Position numbers and translations under genes: made by a program. Shown here piece by piece: positions 18,617-27,500 of a stretch of 64,000 nucleotides of DNA; positions within the stretch are counted from its first letter, which is position 1; each line of letters opens with the position of its first letter. The notes beneath the pieces were generated by a model, which was not told where the DNA came from, made no database searches, and saw nothing but the letters and a program-made list of their open reading frames with translations. The stretch comes from Scytonema sp. UIC 10036 (lineage in GTDB: Bacteria > Cyanobacteriota > Cyanobacteriia > Cyanobacteriales > Nostocaceae), in contig NZ_WJFC01000031.1 of NCBI RefSeq assembly GCF_009725235.1, positions 25,563 through 89,562 of the forward strand, in the 5' to 3' direction.

Positions 18617-21166
18617 CTAGTTACCTGTAGAGAAATATTGGTCATACGACTTTCGGATAAAAGATCCAGAAGCGTAGCCGACAGTGAAGCCGAAAAGAAA
18701 ATGTAGTGTCATAAACGTGGTTGATTGTACAGATCGAAACAAGATAGCTCTATTTGCAGTGTAGAGTTCTCCAAAGGCTTGGGTCATAGCATTTCTTCTC
18801 CATATCGCTCCACGTACAAGCACATCATCTCCAATTGTCAAAGCTGTAGTAAAAGCTGTGCCAAGTGCAACTTCGTAATCTGGTTCTAATATACCGCCTG
18901 TGAAACCAAGTCCAAAACCTGCTAGCAATGCGGCTTGACTTCTTGAATGTGTAGCTATTGCTTTCCTGAACAATTGCCGTGCGCCAGTTTGAATAATTGG
19001 TCCTAACCCAGCTGGAGTCAGATAGATAGCCCCACCAAGCATAGCTCCAGCAGCAGCTCCACCAACTGCTCCTACTAATGCAAACTTCAAAGTTTCTTTG
19101 CTGAAGACTTCACCTGATTTACTATAGCCGTAGTATCCACCTCCTGCTGCACCAGCGAATGCACCAATAATTGCACTACCAGTCAACACCTCTGTTAATG
19201 TGAATTTTCCACTTGGATCAGTCCCGTTAACGGGGTTAGCATGAGTATAGATGTACTTATGTAGCGTCAAAGGTTCACCCAGCCTACCTTCATAGGTATC
19301 CCGTCTAGTAAACCGCCCAGTTTCAGTGTCGTAGTACCTAGCCCGTAGATAGTAATCACCTAAATTGGAGTCATACTGCTCGCCAGCAAACAGATACTTG
19401 TTACTTACACTGCCAGTAGAATTCAGCAGTTCCCCGTATGCCTCATAGTTGTAGGTGTTTACAACACTACCACTTGCATCAGTGAGCGCTCGCGTGCTGC
19501 CCAATCCATCAACATGGTAGAAGGTGCTCTTGATGCCCTGTTTCTGGGAAATCAAGTCCGAGCCGTAAGTATAGGACGCTTGCACCGCGCCATAGGGGGA
19601 ATACTCTTCCAACACTTGACCATAGGGTTGAACAGTATCAATCAGATAACGAGTTTCTTGATTGTTCACTATCGATGCAACCCGAATACCCTCATCGTTG
19701 TATCGATACTGCATTGATTGAAGCACGACACCTGACGAATTCTTAAGCGTTGCGGTACTCAAACGGTTCTCGTAATCCCAGGTATAGGTGGTTGTAATGC
19801 CGTTTTCGGTCTTTGTTAAGGTATTTCCATTGTTGTCATAGGCATAACTAGCAATAACTTTCTGATTGACCTTTTCGTTCTCTAGCCGATCGTTGGCATC
19901 GTAAGTGTACACCGTATCTGTTGTGACAGCATTCACGGTTTCACTTTTGGTCTTGCGGTTACCTACTTTATCATAGGTGTAGTCGTAGACGCGGTTACCA
20001 TTGACAGCATCGGTGATTTTTTCTTGAGTTAACTGATACAAGTCGTTATAAGTGTACTCAACAATACGTCCGCTATTTTCTTCCACCTTCCGTCGATTGC
20101 CCACAAGATCGAGTGTGTAGGTGTAGCTGGAGATAATTTCACCAGTTGCTTTTTTGTTTTCCAAGACCCGCAGGCGATTGAGCTCGTCATAGCGGCGAAC
20201 TTCTTGTGTACCGTTGGCAAATTTTGTCAGAAGTAGATTGTTCACCCCATCGTAGTCGTAGTCTGCCGTGACAATGTTGTTCTCAATCACTTTGTCAAGG
20301 CGGTTGCGCTTATCAAAGGTGTAGTTCACCGTACCACTCGGTGTGGTAACTGATGTGCGATTGCTTGCAGCATCGTAGGTGTAGCTGATACTTCGGCTGG
20401 CTCCACTAATGGTATCAGTGCGCTGAATGAGGCGATCGCGCTCATCGTAATCACTGTCATAGGTCGCCGTTGTCACGTTACTTGCATTTATGAACTTAAC
20501 AACGTCCTGTAATCCGGTGTTTGTGTAGGTGTATGTGACCTTTGAGCCATCTCCAAACAGCTTTGAGGTCATGCGATTTTGGGGGTCGTAATCGTAGGTA
20601 ATGGTACGGCGATTGAAGTCAGTATAAGTCCTGAGATTGCCTACCGCATCATAGGTCGTGTCAGAGCGTTGACCCATCGGCAGAATGACTGCCGTGCGCC
20701 GACCAAGCTTATCGTATTCGTAATTGGTGCGGCGATCCTTGGCATCCTCCATCCAGATTAAGTTACCGACCTCGTTGTAACCATACTCAGTCCAATCTCC
20801 AAAAGCATTTTTCACCCCAGTTAGACGACCCAGCGCATCGTAGCGATACTCTGTGGGCTTCCTGTTTTGGTCAATAGCCGCGAGGAGCCGACCTAATGCA
20901 TCATACTCCTGAGTGGTGTAACTCTTATCGTGGAAGTGGGTTTCTTTGAGCCGTCCCAAGTCATCATATTTATAAGTAGTAGTGTAGTTGAGCGCCGAAG
21001 TTTGAGAAACAAGCTGTCCTGCCAAATCGTACTTATAAGTTGTTTTGGGATTATCAAGTGGGTTTGCAGCTTGTTCATCAGCGTTCAGGATTTCAGTCTG
21101 GCGACCAGCTGCGTCGTCACGAAACTCAGTACGATTGCCAAGCTCATCAATTTGCGCTTTTACCAA
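18617..21166 (-). CDS. 5'-truncated RHS/YD-repeat protein with tip 2 (orphan RHS cassette)
   Basis: 849 residues of YD repeats begin abruptly at VKAQIDELGNRTEFR, where identity with the full-length RHS gene (about 27,070 there) also begins, so the 5' part is missing and the TTG start is probably not functional. Repeats run to about residue 560. They end with the RHS core (DGLGSTRALTDASG, YDTETGRFTRRDTYEG, VNGTDPSGKF). The tip from residue ~655 is unrelated to the other gene: a Gly/Ala-rich hydrophobic stretch (GSAIIGAFAGAAGGGYYG, ALVGAVGGAAAGAMLGG) and an uncharacterised end. Nearly identical DNA with the main gene makes it a donor for tip exchange. A small ACP-like gene follows. Confidence 0.82.
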   Translation of the reverse strand: MVKAQIDELGNRTEFRDDAAGRQTEILNADEQAANPLDNPKTTYKYDLAGQLVSQTSALNYTTTYKYDDLGRLKETHFHDKSYTTQEYDALGRLLAAIDQNRKPTEYRYDALGRLTGVKNAFGDWTEYGYNEVGNLIWMEDAKDRRTNYEYDKLGRRTAVILPMGQRSDTTYDAVGNLRTYTDFNRRTITYDYDPQNRMTSKLFGDGSKVTYTYTNTGLQDVVKFINASNVTTATYDSDYDERDRLIQRTDTISGASRSISYTYDAASNRTSVTTPSGTVNYTFDKRNRLDKVIENNIVTADYDYDGVNNLLLTKFANGTQEVRRYDELNRLRVLENKKATGEIISSYTYTLDLVGNRRKVEENSGRIVEYTYNDLYQLTQEKITDAVNGNRVYDYTYDKVGNRKTKSETVNAVTTDTVYTYDANDRLENEKVNQKVIASYAYDNNGNTLTKTENGITTTYTWDYENRLSTATLKNSSGVVLQSMQYRYNDEGIRVASIVNNQETRYLIDTVQPYGQVLEEYSPYGAVQASYTYGSDLISQKQGIKSTFYHVDGLGSTRALTDASGSVVNTYNYEAYGELLNSTGSVSNKYLFAGEQYDSNLGDYYLRARYYDTETGRFTRRDTYEGRLGEPLTLHKYIYTHANPVNGTDPSGKFTLTEVLTGSAIIGAFAGAAGGGYYGYSKSGEVFSKETLKFALVGAVGGAAAGAMLGGAIYLTPAGLGPIIQTGARQLFRKAIATHSRSQAALLAGFGLGFTGGILEPDYEVALGTAFTTALTIGDDVLVRGAIWRRNAMTQAFGELYTANRAILFRSVQSTTFMTLHFLFGFTVGYASGSFIRKSYDQYFSTGN

Positions 21167-21186
21167 AGAAAATGGATAAATTCGAG

Positions 21187-21870
21187 TTAGGACAAGATGC
21201 TCTCAAAATATTTCTCGATAGGCTTGGGTAAGTCGCGCTCCTCTAATTTGCTAGTATCTTGAAAAAACTTAAACATCGATGGATTTAGCAGAACTACAGT
21301 AGTATCTCCCTCTTTACCTTCTTCTCTCAGTACGTAAAAGCTTTCATTACTATCTGCTTGAGATAGAATAATATTAAGCATCAACAGAATTCTTGCAGTA
21401 ACAACCCGCCATTTCAAACAATTTTGAGTGAATCCCGATTTAAATTCGTAAGGACAAATTAAGAAATCACCTACATTGGTAATTAGATGAGAATCTCCCT
21501 CAGAATCCTCATATTCATTTACATCCTTGATGATAACGCCACATCTGCTTAAACTATTGCATAAGTAATCATCTTCAAATATCATCGGTGGATATTCATA
21601 CAAATCCTCTTTATCGAAAGGAAAGCAACGATGTGGTGGTAAAGGTCTGTATAAATACAAGAAGTTATCGCTCTCGTCTGTCGCATTATGCATCAGTTCC
21701 TCTGCTTCTGAAGATGATGTTATATCCAATGTATTCAAGCTTGCATATCTTCCGTCCCTTAACCAAACGGAATTATTATTCAACTGTAACGCCTGAATTA
21801 TGGGAACTAAAGTTGGATCTTCGTAAGAATAAAAACCAAATTCTTCCAAATTTTTCAAGATTTCTTTCAT
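21187..21870 (-). CDS. Uncharacterised acidic protein, putative immunity to the orphan nuclease tip
   Basis: The 227-residue protein has no signal peptide and no recognised motif. It is rich in Asp, Glu, Leu and Ser and has one central hydrophobic helix (VVTARILLMLNIILSQ). AAGG lies eight bases upstream of the ATG at 21870. It sits between an orphan toxin tip (ends 22144, 270 bases upstream) and the truncated RHS gene (starts 20 bases downstream). Immunity proteins of orphan RHS cassettes occupy exactly this slot. I do not recognise the family, so the immunity role is by position only. Confidence 0.55.
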   Translation of the reverse strand: MKEILKNLEEFGFYSYEDPTLVPIIQALQLNNNSVWLRDGRYASLNTLDITSSSEAEELMHNATDESDNFLYLYRPLPPHRCFPFDKEDLYEYPPMIFEDDYLCNSLSRCGVIIKDVNEYEDSEGDSHLITNVGDFLICPYEFKSGFTQNCLKWRVVTARILLMLNIILSQADSNESFYVLREEGKEGDTTVVLLNPSMFKFFQDTSKLEERDLPKPIEKYFESILS

Positions 21871-22143
21871 CTCTACCTTACTTTCGTTAACCAGATCTAT
21901 GATTTCGTAACACTATGTAAATTTTCAATGACTAATCAAGTTTTTCAATTGAATAAGTTTCTGCAACGCATATCACTTCCAGGATTGTAACCTATATAGC
22001 AATCCTAAATCATTCAGGAGAGAGAAAATTGCTGAAATGCTTGTAAATACCTACTTTTGCTCTCCGTATTTTCTCACGTTTCAATTAGGATTGCTACACG
22101 TATTAATTTACTGAAGTCAACATAGCCGTAGATAACAAGTATT

Positions 22144-22566
22144 TCAAAGCTGTTGTAGAAATACAGGAATTCCATTAGGCATTGCAGGAACACCATTTTG
22201 ATATACCTGAAATTCTCCAGGTATCCCAGTTGGTACTTTAGAAAGTTTTCCAGTGGTGCCAGTAGTAATTTTGGATAAATCGGTTGCTGTAATTATTTGC
22301 CTTTCAACTTCAGGAAAGACTTGATCCCCACGCTTGTAGACAGTTTCAAGCGCGCTCCTAGTACCAACCATTTTCCCTCCTGGATTAATTGAATTAGCTA
22401 ATTGTACAGGAGTTAACTGTGCTTTAGCTTCAACAAAAATAAGTCCATTTTTCCCTTCAGACACGAAATCAGTTACCTTACCAAAAGTTCTGGATGGAAG
22501 GAATGACTTTAACCCTTCCAGGTATTCATCACTGATGAAAGGCGGTTTAAATCCCTTAGAAGCCAT
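22144..22566 (-). CDS. Orphan toxin tip, PD-(D/E)XK nuclease-like
   Basis: About 140 residues from ATG 22566 (MASKGFKPPFISDEYLEGL). The stretch GKVTDFVSEGKNGLIFVEAK places an Asp about 13 residues before an E-x-K, the core of restriction-endonuclease-fold nucleases, followed by a helix containing QLANSINPGGKM. Similar domains occur as C-terminal effectors of RHS and related toxins. It has no RHS repeats and no export signal; upstream it runs straight into the truncated ABC exporter fragment, with the junction near 22630. It is therefore a detached tip. The putative immunity gene follows. The fold call is by eye. Confidence 0.5.
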   Translation of the reverse strand: MASKGFKPPFISDEYLEGLKSFLPSRTFGKVTDFVSEGKNGLIFVEAKAQLTPVQLANSINPGGKMVGTRSALETVYKRGDQVFPEVERQIITATDLSKITTGTTGKLSKVPTGIPGEFQVYQNGVPAMPNGIPVFLQQL

Positions 22567-22963
22567 AATCCTGGTTGGAAAAAGTCGGGAAGTGCAGGTT
22601 TTGGCATTTATAATTGCAGGTTGCAACACTTAGGGTAAGACAGAGGATTTCACCAGAGGAGATCGCGGTTTCACTTGCAACACCCCTCACCAAGCTTGTA
22701 GCACCCAAGAGTGCTCCTTCTTTCAACGATTGCAGTGTTTCTGGAACTTTGGCTCCGGGTGCGTAACCGATAAGACGCGCTCCACCTGAGTAGATAATGA
22801 CAATTTTATCGGGCATCATCTCTCGCACAAAGATGGCTTGTCCCATGCGATAGCGCAGTGGTTGGAGTTTTGAGGCGATGCGTTCAACACTCCTGACATC
22901 CAGCTGGTTGAAGGGGTGGTGTTGAGCGAGAAAATCAATAATGGTAGTCGTGCTGGATGTCAT
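22556..22963 (-). pseudogene. Truncated CNBD/C39-ABC exporter (copy 2)
   Basis: The first ~110 residues match copy 1 almost residue for residue (FLAQHHPFNQLDVRSVE, YSGGARLIGYAPGAKVP). Identity ends after LCLTLS, near 22632, where the frame runs into the sequence upstream of the orphan toxin tip and stops at 22556. Only the cyclic-nucleotide-binding-like domain is left; peptidase and ABC domains are absent. As in copy 1, its ATG overlaps the TGA of the PpiC gene. It marks one edge of the duplicated segment. Confidence 0.82.
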
Positions 22964-23718
22964 CTTGTTAGGAGAACTGGGGTAGGTGTATCGTTAAGAA
23001 TGGTTGGTTGGGCATTGCGAATGGCTTCTGCAAGCATTGTCTCAAACATCTGATTGAGCAGAAACGCACGCATGGCATCATCTAACTGGGCGCTGATAAA
23101 TTTCTCCAATCGCAGGATGACTACCCATTCTCCTAACTTGGTTGGTGGTAGCAGTTCTCCCGCTTGGGAAGTGGAAAGCATTTTAGCGATGGTAGGATGG
23201 GGTTGTGACAGGGGAACCGGACCAAGCAATCCCCCTGTTTGTGCTTCTGCACCTTGGGAGTATTCTTTAGCACATTCAGCCAAGGTCTGTTCTCCTGCTA
23301 GTATGCGAAAGAACAGTTCTTGAGCAACTTCCATGGAAGAAGTGCGGATGAGGGAATAAACAACTTTGTCTAATTGGGATTTGTGATTGAGAAATATGGA
23401 TTCAATCTTCGCTCCCCAAGTGGCAATTTTGAATTTCTCAATCCTGAGTTCTTTTGTTGCTAGTGCTTCGAGTTGCTCAATTGTCATCCCATAAGTTAGC
23501 AACCACGTTTGAAGTAGGTCAGGTGTGGTAATTTGATTCTTCTGGTAGAACTGCTCTTGGGCGCTCTTTCTCTCTTCCACAGTCAGTGTGACAGAAGCAA
23601 TAGCAGAGTCAATAATCATGGAGCGACATAACTGGGGTAGCATTTGGTACTCAGCTAGCAGGCGAAAAACTTCTGCTTCTGTGATTGTGCGATTCCCAAA
23701 TTGGAGAATTTGAGCCAT
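22960..23718 (-). CDS. PpiC-type peptidyl-prolyl isomerase (copy 2, intact)
   Basis: From the ATG at 23718 the protein is 252 residues: MAQILQFGNRTITEAEVF, a helical SurA-like N-terminal part and a parvulin-like domain (FRILAGEQTLAECAKEYSQG, GGLLGPVPLSQPHP, ELLPPTKLGEWVVILRLE). Foldases of this sort sit with peptidase-ABC exporters and HlyD adaptors in cyanobacterial type I secretion operons. There is no signal peptide, so a cytoplasmic chaperone role is more likely than a periplasmic one. It differs from copy 1 by scattered substitutions and by keeping the two bases whose loss breaks copy 1. Its downstream exporter is truncated, so if it works it must act with an exporter encoded elsewhere. 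Confidence 0.8.
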   Translation of the reverse strand: MAQILQFGNRTITEAEVFRLLAEYQMLPQLCRSMIIDSAIASVTLTVEERKSAQEQFYQKNQITTPDLLQTWLLTYGMTIEQLEALATKELRIEKFKIATWGAKIESIFLNHKSQLDKVVYSLIRTSSMEVAQELFFRILAGEQTLAECAKEYSQGAEAQTGGLLGPVPLSQPHPTIAKMLSTSQAGELLPPTKLGEWVVILRLEKFISAQLDDAMRAFLLNQMFETMLAEAIRNAQPTILNDTPTPVLLTR

Positions 23719-23734
23719 AGAGAGTTTGGGTAGA

Positions 23735-24239
23735 TGACAGAGTGGAAGGATGAGGTGATGAGGTGATGAGGTGATGAGGTGGTGAGGGCGTGAGGGGGTG
23801 GGGTGGTAGAATTCTCCCCATCTCCTTACCTCCTCATCTCCTACACCTTTCACCAAATAGCAAGAGAGAGTGTTGTTCTTGGTACAAACTCCCTATTGCA
23901 TAATGACTTGTTGGTTATTTATATCACAACGATGAGTCTACTTAATTTGGTTGTGAGGTTGGTAGTTGAATGCGTGAAAATACTGCTATAATTTTGTGAA
24001 TGGCTTTACAGTACTCATGTGGAGGGTACTGTAACAATCAGCTTTTTTCTAAGCTAAAAAATTCTTGTAACCAGTTTTGGAGTTTCATTCAATGCTCTTA
24101 GTATATGGGTAGACGCCGAAAGGTAGAGTCGAGGAGAGTGTTGCCACTCCACCCACTTGAAAACTGGCAACAGAAAGAATAAGTAAAAATAATTTATATC
24201 TGTAGCAAGTTATTAGCAAGCGCTCGCTTGTGTCTACTC
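23735..24239. other. Tandem repeats and duplicated promoter region of export copy 2
   Basis: GATGAGGTGATGAGGTG-type tandem repeats are followed by CCATCTCC units to about 23845. The next 140 bases match the region upstream of copy 1 (17755-17898) closely, ending at GCGTGAAAATACT in both. The promoter of the export operon should be in this shared part. From 23990 to 24239 the sequence is unique and without a gene. Confidence 0.6.
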
Positions 24240-24292
24240 CCGCGCCATTGAGGGAATACTTTTCCAGCACTTGGCATAGGGCTGAACTACTA
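24240..24292 (-). pseudogene. Small RHS-core remnant
   Basis: This short piece (GCGCCATTGAGGGAATACTT, then CACTTGGCATAGGGCTGAAC) matches the RHS genes at 25495-25550 and 19580-19640, the segment that encodes QPYGQVLEEYSP. Several differences and the lack of an open frame show it is a decayed leftover of a third RHS copy. Confidence 0.65.
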
Positions 24293-24300
24293 AGATTTGG

Positions 24301-24555
24301 TTATTTTCGATACTTCTTCAATAGATTGATAGTATCTCCAACAGTATAAACGTTCAGCCATGCTGGATCTGGAATATCAATACTTAGTTGCTGCATTAAG
24401 GGTATAGCAAACTCAAAAGTAAGCACGTCTGAATTAATTTTTAAATCCTTAATTAAACGATCTGATAGCTTTAACTCTCTTTCTGGATCACCCAAAATTT
24501 CTCTAAGAAGGCTAAAAACAGCTGCTTCGATATCTGAAGTTTGGTCTCCTTGCAT
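24301..24555 (-). CDS. ACP-fold-like small protein, putative immunity for RHS tip 1
   Basis: 84 residues. ATG at 24555 with GAGGAGA six bases upstream, 13 bases after the stop of the large RHS gene. The pattern LKLSDRLIKDLKINSD, then FEFAIPLMQQLSIDIPDPAW and VYTVGDTINLL resembles acyl-carrier-like DUF1493 proteins, without a recognisable DSL serine. The position immediately behind the toxin tip is that of an immunity gene. The second RHS gene of this island is also followed by a protein with the same type of helix pattern, which supports a shared role. Function is inferred. Confidence 0.62.
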   Translation of the reverse strand: MQGDQTSDIEAAVFSLLREILGDPERELKLSDRLIKDLKINSDVLTFEFAIPLMQQLSIDIPDPAWLNVYTVGDTINLLKKYRK

Positions 24556-24568
24556 AAATCTCCTCTTT

Positions 24569-27500
24569 TTATTTTTCCGAATTATTCAAGTAGTTAACGA
24601 TTGAATATACATCGTAAGCTAGAAGTCCTATTGCAGCCAACTGGTGGACTCTACCTACTATTCTAAGTAATCTGTCACTTCCTAAGATTCTACGAGTGGG
24701 AATTCCTAAAACTGTAGGGGGGAGTGGGAGTCTATTCCACCGTGATTGTTCAAAGAAGAGTGACAAGATACTGTATGGGCTTGTAAACGGGCTTCCGCCG
24801 CCAAGGATAGGAATCCTTCGTGGTCCTCGATACCAAGAGGGCATCCTTTGAAGAACTTCTCTTACTAGTGCTTTAGGAACAGGTATTCCTCCTCCATAAA
24901 CCAAAGCTCGAAGTATGTAATCTTGAGGTCCAAAATTAGAGAAAAAGTCAAGAACACCTTGAGTAATATCTATTCCGGTTGGTAAATTTAATACTACGTA
25001 ATCCTTGAGTATTTCTTCACCTGCATTTAGGAAATCAGTAACAAAGCTGATAGTATCTATTGCATCCAAAATACTTTGAATTTTTTGAATGCTAGAGATT
25101 TCAGTGAGACTGAACAATCCCGTCGGATCGGTAAAATTAACCGGATTGTCATTAGTATAAATGTACTTATGCAGGGTTATTGGTTCGAGTAACTTACCCT
25201 CATAGGTATCTCTCCTAGTAAACCGCCCAGTTTCAGTGTCGTAATAGCGTTGCCTGAGATAGTAATCTCCTAGTGCTGAGTCATACTGCTCGCCAGCAAA
25301 CATATACTTATTACTCACACTGCTAGTAGAGTTCAGCAGTTCCCCGTATGCCTCATAGTTGTAGGTGTTGACCACATTGCCACTTGCATCAGTTAGCGCT
25401 CGCGTGCTGCCCAATCCATCAACATGGTAGTAGGTGCTCTTAGTGCCCTGTTTCTGGGAAATCAAGTCATTGCCGTAAGTATAGGACACTTGTACTGCGC
25501 CATTGGGAGAATACTCTTCTAACACTTGACCGTAGGGCTGAACAGTATCAATCAGATAGCGCGTTTCTTGATTGTTCACCACCGATGCAACCCGAATACC
25601 ATTATCGTTGTATCGATACTGCATTGATTGAAGCACAACACCTGATGAATTCTTAAGCGTTGCGGCACCCAGACGGTTCTCGTAATCCCAGGTATATGTA
25701 GTTGTCATGCCGTTTTCGGTCTTTGTTAAGGTATTGCCATTGTTGTCATATGTATAAGTGGCGATAGCTACCTGGTTAACCTTCTCGTTCTGTAAGCGAT
25801 CATTGTTATCGTAGGCATACTCTGTAAGAGTTGTCACACCATTCACGGCTTCCTTCTTAGTCTTGCGGTTGCCAACTTTATCGTAGGTGTAGTCATAGAT
25901 GCGATTCCCGTTGACCGTATCGGTAATTTTTTCTTGGGTCAACCGATATAGGTCGTCATAAGTATAATCAACGCTACGCCCATTGTGTTCCACAACTTTA
26001 GTACGATTGCCAACCGCATCTAAGGTATAGGTGTAGCTGGAAATTATCTCACCACTAGCTTTTTTGTTTTCCAGAGACTGTAGGCGATTGAGATCGTCGT
26101 AGTGGCGAATTTCCTGTGTCCCGTTGGCAAATTTTGTCAGAACTAGATTGCTCACTCCATCGTAGTCGTAGTCTGCTGTGACGATGTTGTTCTCAATCAC
26201 TTTGTCAAGGCGATTGCGCCGATCAAAGGTGTAGTTCACCGTACCACTCGGTGTAGTAACTGATGTGCGATTGCTTGCAGCATCGTAGGTGTAGCTAATA
26301 CTGCGGTTTACTCCACCAATATTATCGGTGCGCTGAATGAGGCGATCGCGCTCATCGTAATCACTGTCATAGGTCGCCGTTGTCACGCTACTCGCATTTA
26401 TGAACTTAACAACGTCTTGTAATCCGGTGTTTGTGTAGGTGTAAGTGACCTTTGAGCCATCTCCAAACAGCTTTGAGGTCATGCGATTTTGGGGGTCGTA
26501 ATCGTAGGTAATGGTACGGCGATTGAAGTCAGTATAAGTCTTGAGATTGCCTACCGCATCGTAGGTCGTGTCAGAGCGTTGACCCATGGGCTGAATGACT
26601 GCCGTGCGCCGACCAAGCTTATCGTATTCATAGTTGGTGCGGCGATCGAGAGCATCCTCCATCCAGATTAAGTTACCGACCTCGTTGTAACCATACTCAG
26701 TCCAATCTCCAAAAGCATTTTTCACACCTGTCAATTGACCCAGCGCATCGTAGCGATACTCTGTGGGCTTCCTGTTTTGGTCAATAGCCGCAATACGCCG
26801 ACCTAATGCATCATATTCCTGAGTTATGTAACGATGCCCGTGGAAACGAGTTTCTTTGAGCCGTCCGAGATCGTCGTAGACAAAGGTGGTGGTATGGTTA
26901 AGAGCATCAGTTTCAGAAATGCGTTGTCCTACTTTGTCGTACTTATAAGTTGTTTTGGGATTGTCAAGTTGGTTTGCAGGGGTGTCATCCGCGTAGATAA
27001 TTTCAGTTTGCCTCCCTGCTGCATCGTAGCGAAACTCAGTACGATTACCAAGCTCATCAATTTGAGCTTTCACCAACCCATCAGTGTAGTAGATGGTTTC
27101 AGTTTTAGGATTGTCCCACAGTTGAGGTGAGAGATTTTGGTCATCTGGTGTCTTATCGGGATAAACCGTAAAACGCAGTTCGCCGACTTTGTCATAAATA
27201 TACCTCGTCACCCGCCCCAGTTGGTCGATGGTCTCGATTTGGCGACCCGCAGCGTCGTACTTGGTTTTTATGCGTGGATTGTCATCCTTTGTAGTGCTCG
27301 TGTTGTCAGGATAAATTGTCTCAACAAGCTCACCTTTCTCGTTATAGACATACTCTGTCCTTCGAGCGAGTGCATCAATAACTGCCGTTTGCCGACCAAG
27401 CTTGTCGTACTCGTAGGTCGTAGTCCGGTTTTCGGCATCGGTCATTGTTCTGAGGTGTCCCTCTTTATCATACGTCCACTGAGTTAGCAGTGTTTGCACG

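Noticed and set aside
24301..24555. True acyl carrier protein
   Set aside because: No DSL-type serine for phosphopantetheine, and the location is behind a toxin tip rather than a lipid or polyketide cluster.
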